53,043 bases of DNA, from NCBI GenBank assembly GCA_040377825.1, contig JBEINZ010000001.1, positions 1 through 53,043 of the forward strand, given 5' to 3'. Positions within the stretch are counted from its first letter, which is position 1; the number at the start of each line of letters is the position of its first letter. The position numbers and the translations under genes were made by a program. Positions 50,798 to 53,043 of this stretch are shown here, in pieces. Under the pieces are notes generated by a model. It searched no databases and was not told the origin of the DNA. It saw nothing but the letters and a program-made list of their open reading frames with translations. Origin of the DNA: JBEINZ01 sp040377825. GTDB lineage: Bacteria; Pseudomonadota; Alphaproteobacteria; Rhizobiales; Ancalomicrobiaceae.

Positions 50798-52242
50798 TCA
50801 GCCGAGGCCTGCTTCCTTCAGCTGCCGATTGATGCTGGCCGCGAGTTGGTCGAGGCCATCGTTGACCGGAACCTGCTTGGCGACCATCCGCTGCAACGTG
50901 GCGGCCCATTCGGTGGTCACGTCGAAGAACAGCGGCTGGGGTGTGAACTTGATGCTCGCGCCGGGAGACGACGCGTTGAACATGTCCACGTAGCCCGGAT
51001 AGTCCTTGTTCAGGCGATCCTTGAAGACTTGGTTCTGCCAGACCGACGCGCGGACCGGGTTGACGAAGTCCATTTTCGTCGCGCCGAACACGGCGTGATC
51101 GGTACCGGTCGCCACTGAAGGAAGGTCCAGGTGGCGTTCTTGTCCTTGGAGAAGTTGGACATGGCCAGGGACCAGATCCAGATGTTCGGGGTCGCCTGCT
51201 TCGCGTCCGGATTGGCCTTGAACGACGCAAAGGCCAAGTTGCCCCTCTCCTTGTTTTCGCCGCCGTTCATGAAGTAGCCGAGGATGTCGGCGTCGTAGAT
51301 CATTGCCGAGGCGCCGGCGCCGAGATCCGTGCCGACCTGATACCAAGTGTAGGTCGACCAATCCTTCGGGCCGCTGTCTTGGATCAACTTGACCCACTTG
51401 GCATGGAAGGCCTTGGAGCCAGCCGAGTTCATCGCCGCCGAAAGCTTGCCGTCCGCCGCCTGATTGAGATCCTTCAGGCCGAAGTTGGCATAGGCCGACA
51501 GGAAGCCCGGATGGATGGAGGCCCAAGAGCGCGAGCCGCGCACGCCGATGCCGTAGACGCCGCCGCCGACATCCTTATTCAGCTTAGCGGAGACGTTAAG
51601 CAGGTCGTCGAGATCCTTAGGCACGGAGACGCCGGCCTTGTCGAACATCTTCCGATTGTAGGTCAGGTCGTTCTGCTCATAGCCCCACGGAATGCACCAC
51701 TGCTTTGCGTCTGCGGACCCTACCGCCGAGCCCGGCTTGCCGTTCCAAGCGCAGGAGCCCTTCACGCCGGGCAGGAAGTCGTCCCAAGCGTAAGCCGGGT
51801 TGGTCTTGCTCGCATCCTTGATGTACTCGTTCAAGTCGACGATCCAGCCAGCGGGGCCGTAGGTCCAGGTCATGTAGGCGCCGGTCATGAATGCGTCGTA
51901 CTCCGACGATCCCGAGGACAGAGCGGCGGTCACCTTGTCGAAATAGACATCTTCCGGGAAGACGTCATAGGTGACGTTCATTCCAGTCAGTTTCTTGAAG
52001 TTTTCGAGGTTTGCGATCATGGCATCCGCGTATGGATGCTTGTTGAGCAGGAGCTTGATCGACTTGCCCTTGTTCGCCTGCCAGTTGAAATCGGCGGCCA
52101 TGGCCTTGGTCTGCGCAAGATTGAGCAGTGTACCGGCGGTCGCCGCGGTCACGCCGAGTGTGCTGACGCCCTTGAGCAGGGAACGACGATCGATCGTTCC
52201 GTTAAGGACCTGCTTGATGAGATCTGTTTCCTTCTCGTGCAT
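50798..52242 (-). pseudogene. ABC transporter solute-binding protein with apparent one-base frameshift
   Basis: About 480 residues in two frames. The first runs from the ATG at 52242 (GGGGAAAG upstream) with a twin-arginine signal (RRSLLKG), then mature binding-protein sequence up to WTFLQW near 51112; that frame then continues unlike protein to 51010. Homologous sequence resumes in the -1 frame as ATGTDHAVFGATKMDFV and runs to the stop at 50798. The break sits at TGG-CG, where one extra G would restore TGGGCG (Trp-Ala). The N- and C-terminal parts fit a GlpV-like periplasmic polyol/sugar binding protein. A sequencing error is as likely as a true lesion, so it may be intact in the organism. 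Confidence 0.72.
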
Positions 52243-52292
52243 TTCTTTCCCCATTTCGTTTTATCGTTTCGACTTGGATAGTGCCGAAGTTT

Positions 52293-53043
52293 TCAGATCC
52301 GGCTTCCGGCTACCCCTCCGGATTCGAGGACGAGCGCCATAGCGGTGCGCTCGTCTGTGATCAGTCCGCCAAGCGTTCGACTTTTCAAGATCGATCTGAT
52401 GGCGGAAATCTTGCCCGACCCGCCCGCGACCGCGACGATGCGGCGGCGCCCCAGATCCTCGCGCGGCACGGACAGTGTTCGATTGGACAGCGCCGTCTCG
52501 ACCGGTTGACCGTGCTCGTCGAAAAAATGGCCGAGCAACTCACCAACGCCGCCGGAGCGCTTTATGTCCTCGATTTCGTCACGCTCGATCATTCCGTTGG
52601 ACACAAGCGAGGCATCTTGGTCGACGGTGCCGATGCCGACGAAGAACAAATCCGCGCCCCGCGCCAGATCGAAAACCTCGCGAATGCCTTTTTGGCCAAG
52701 CAGGATCGAGCGATCCTCCGCCGTGTTGGCAAAGAACGGAACGGGCATGACATAGGCGTCCGCGCCGGTTTTCTCAGCCAAACGGTGGATCACGTCGTGT
52801 GGACTTGCGGAGAATTTCCGAGTGAGCCCGCCGAGAAGCGAAACGAAGCGCGTATTGCCGGCCACGAATCTCGGGAGCTGATCAACGCAGGCCGCCAGCG
52901 TGCGCCCATGGCCGACGCCAATGACCGAGGCCTCGTCGCGCTCCATCTCGCGCTTCAGAAACTGAGACCCGGCGATGCCTAGGGTCTTCACCGGCATCTC
53001 GTCGACGCCGACATCCGCGACCACTTCCTCGCCGCCCCCATCG
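52293..53043 (-). CDS. SorC-family (EryD-like) transcriptional regulator, N-terminus cut by window edge
   Basis: The frame is open to the right window edge, giving about 249 residues of the C-terminal sugar-binding domain; the DNA-binding N-terminus lies outside. Seen: SVIGVGHGRTLAACVDQLP, RGADLFFVGIGTVDQDASL and the closing AVAGGSGKISAIRSIL with GLITDERTAMAL, which define the SorC/DeoR-type sensor. EryD, the repressor of the Brucella erythritol operon, belongs to this family. It is the first gene of the minus-strand sugar operon, 50 bp before the binding-protein gene, so autoregulation by a phosphorylated polyol is a fair guess. Confidence 0.85.
   Translation of the reverse strand, partial: DGGGEEVVADVGVDEMPVKTLGIAGSQFLKREMERDEASVIGVGHGRTLAACVDQLPRFVAGNTRFVSLLGGLTRKFSASPHDVIHRLAEKTGADAYVMPVPFFANTAEDRSILLGQKGIREVFDLARGADLFFVGIGTVDQDASLVSNGMIERDEIEDIKRSGGVGELLGHFFDEHGQPVETALSNRTLSVPREDLGRRRIVAVAGGSGKISAIRSILKSRTLGGLITDERTAMALVLESGGVAGSRI

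Noticed and set aside
1..53043. CRISPR array, prophage or intact insertion sequence
   Set aside because: No regularly spaced direct repeats, phage structural genes or transposase were seen. The four dispersed repeats are single, unevenly spaced copies.

Overview
The window looks like chromosome from an alphaproteobacterium of the order Hyphomicrobiales (Rhizobiales). The reasons are the cell-cycle regulators CtrA, ChpT and SciP, an EipA (DUF1134) protein, a CheA with a C-terminal receiver domain, a FlbD-type flagellar regulator, GANTC-rich promoter DNA and GC-rich codon use. No genus can be named safely from the sequence alone.

Layout. (1) 1-4733: a minus-strand operon for an N-formylglutamate amidohydrolase, an APC amino-acid permease and a glutamine-synthetase-like ligase (cut by the left edge), with a divergent RpiR-family regulator. 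(2) 4734-7361: a membrane-anchored coiled-coil protein, EipA and a YHS-domain protein. (3) 7502-14106: chpT followed by cheA-cheW-cheY-cheB-cheR, mostly coupled. (4) 14411-17677: ctrA, a 386-bp divergent promoter region packed with GANTC sites and a CtrA box, then fliI and fliJ. (5) 17678-20722: sulfotransferase-like protein, GNAT acetyltransferase, MipA/OmpV porin and a RidA protein. (6) 20778-31785: flhA, then fliF-fliG-fliH-fliN-flbD, sciP, and fliK-flgD. CtrA boxes precede flhA, fliF and sciP, and a sigma-54 promoter precedes fliK. (7) 32082-34306: mnmA, a PmtA-like methyltransferase and tRNA-Met. (8) 34554-39836: one very large SF1 helicase/nuclease protein ending in a GreA-like domain, next to the tRNA. 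(9) 39920-53043: a ten-gene minus-strand polyol/sugar operon: SorC-type regulator (cut by the right edge), a Glp-like ABC transporter, EryA-like kinase, 2-hydroxyacid dehydrogenase, GlpD/EryB-like dehydrogenase, class II aldolase and D-ribulokinase.

How it fits together. The centre of the window joins the cell-cycle circuit to motility. ChpT is the phosphotransferase that feeds CtrA, SciP restrains CtrA, CtrA boxes sit at early flagellar operons, and FlbD with sigma-54 would drive the later fliK-flgD operon. A ~115-bp repeat family with paired palindromes occurs four times here, always beside a chemotaxis or flagellar gene. In the right arm, a polyol would be imported, phosphorylated, oxidised by the FAD dehydrogenase and then cleaved or re-phosphorylated. 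The solute-binding protein gene of this operon carries an apparent one-base frameshift.

The most promising undescribed item is the 1760-residue helicase-nuclease-GreA-like fusion beside tRNA-Met. The densest regulatory signal is the cluster of nine GANTC sites in 319 bp between ctrA and fliI.
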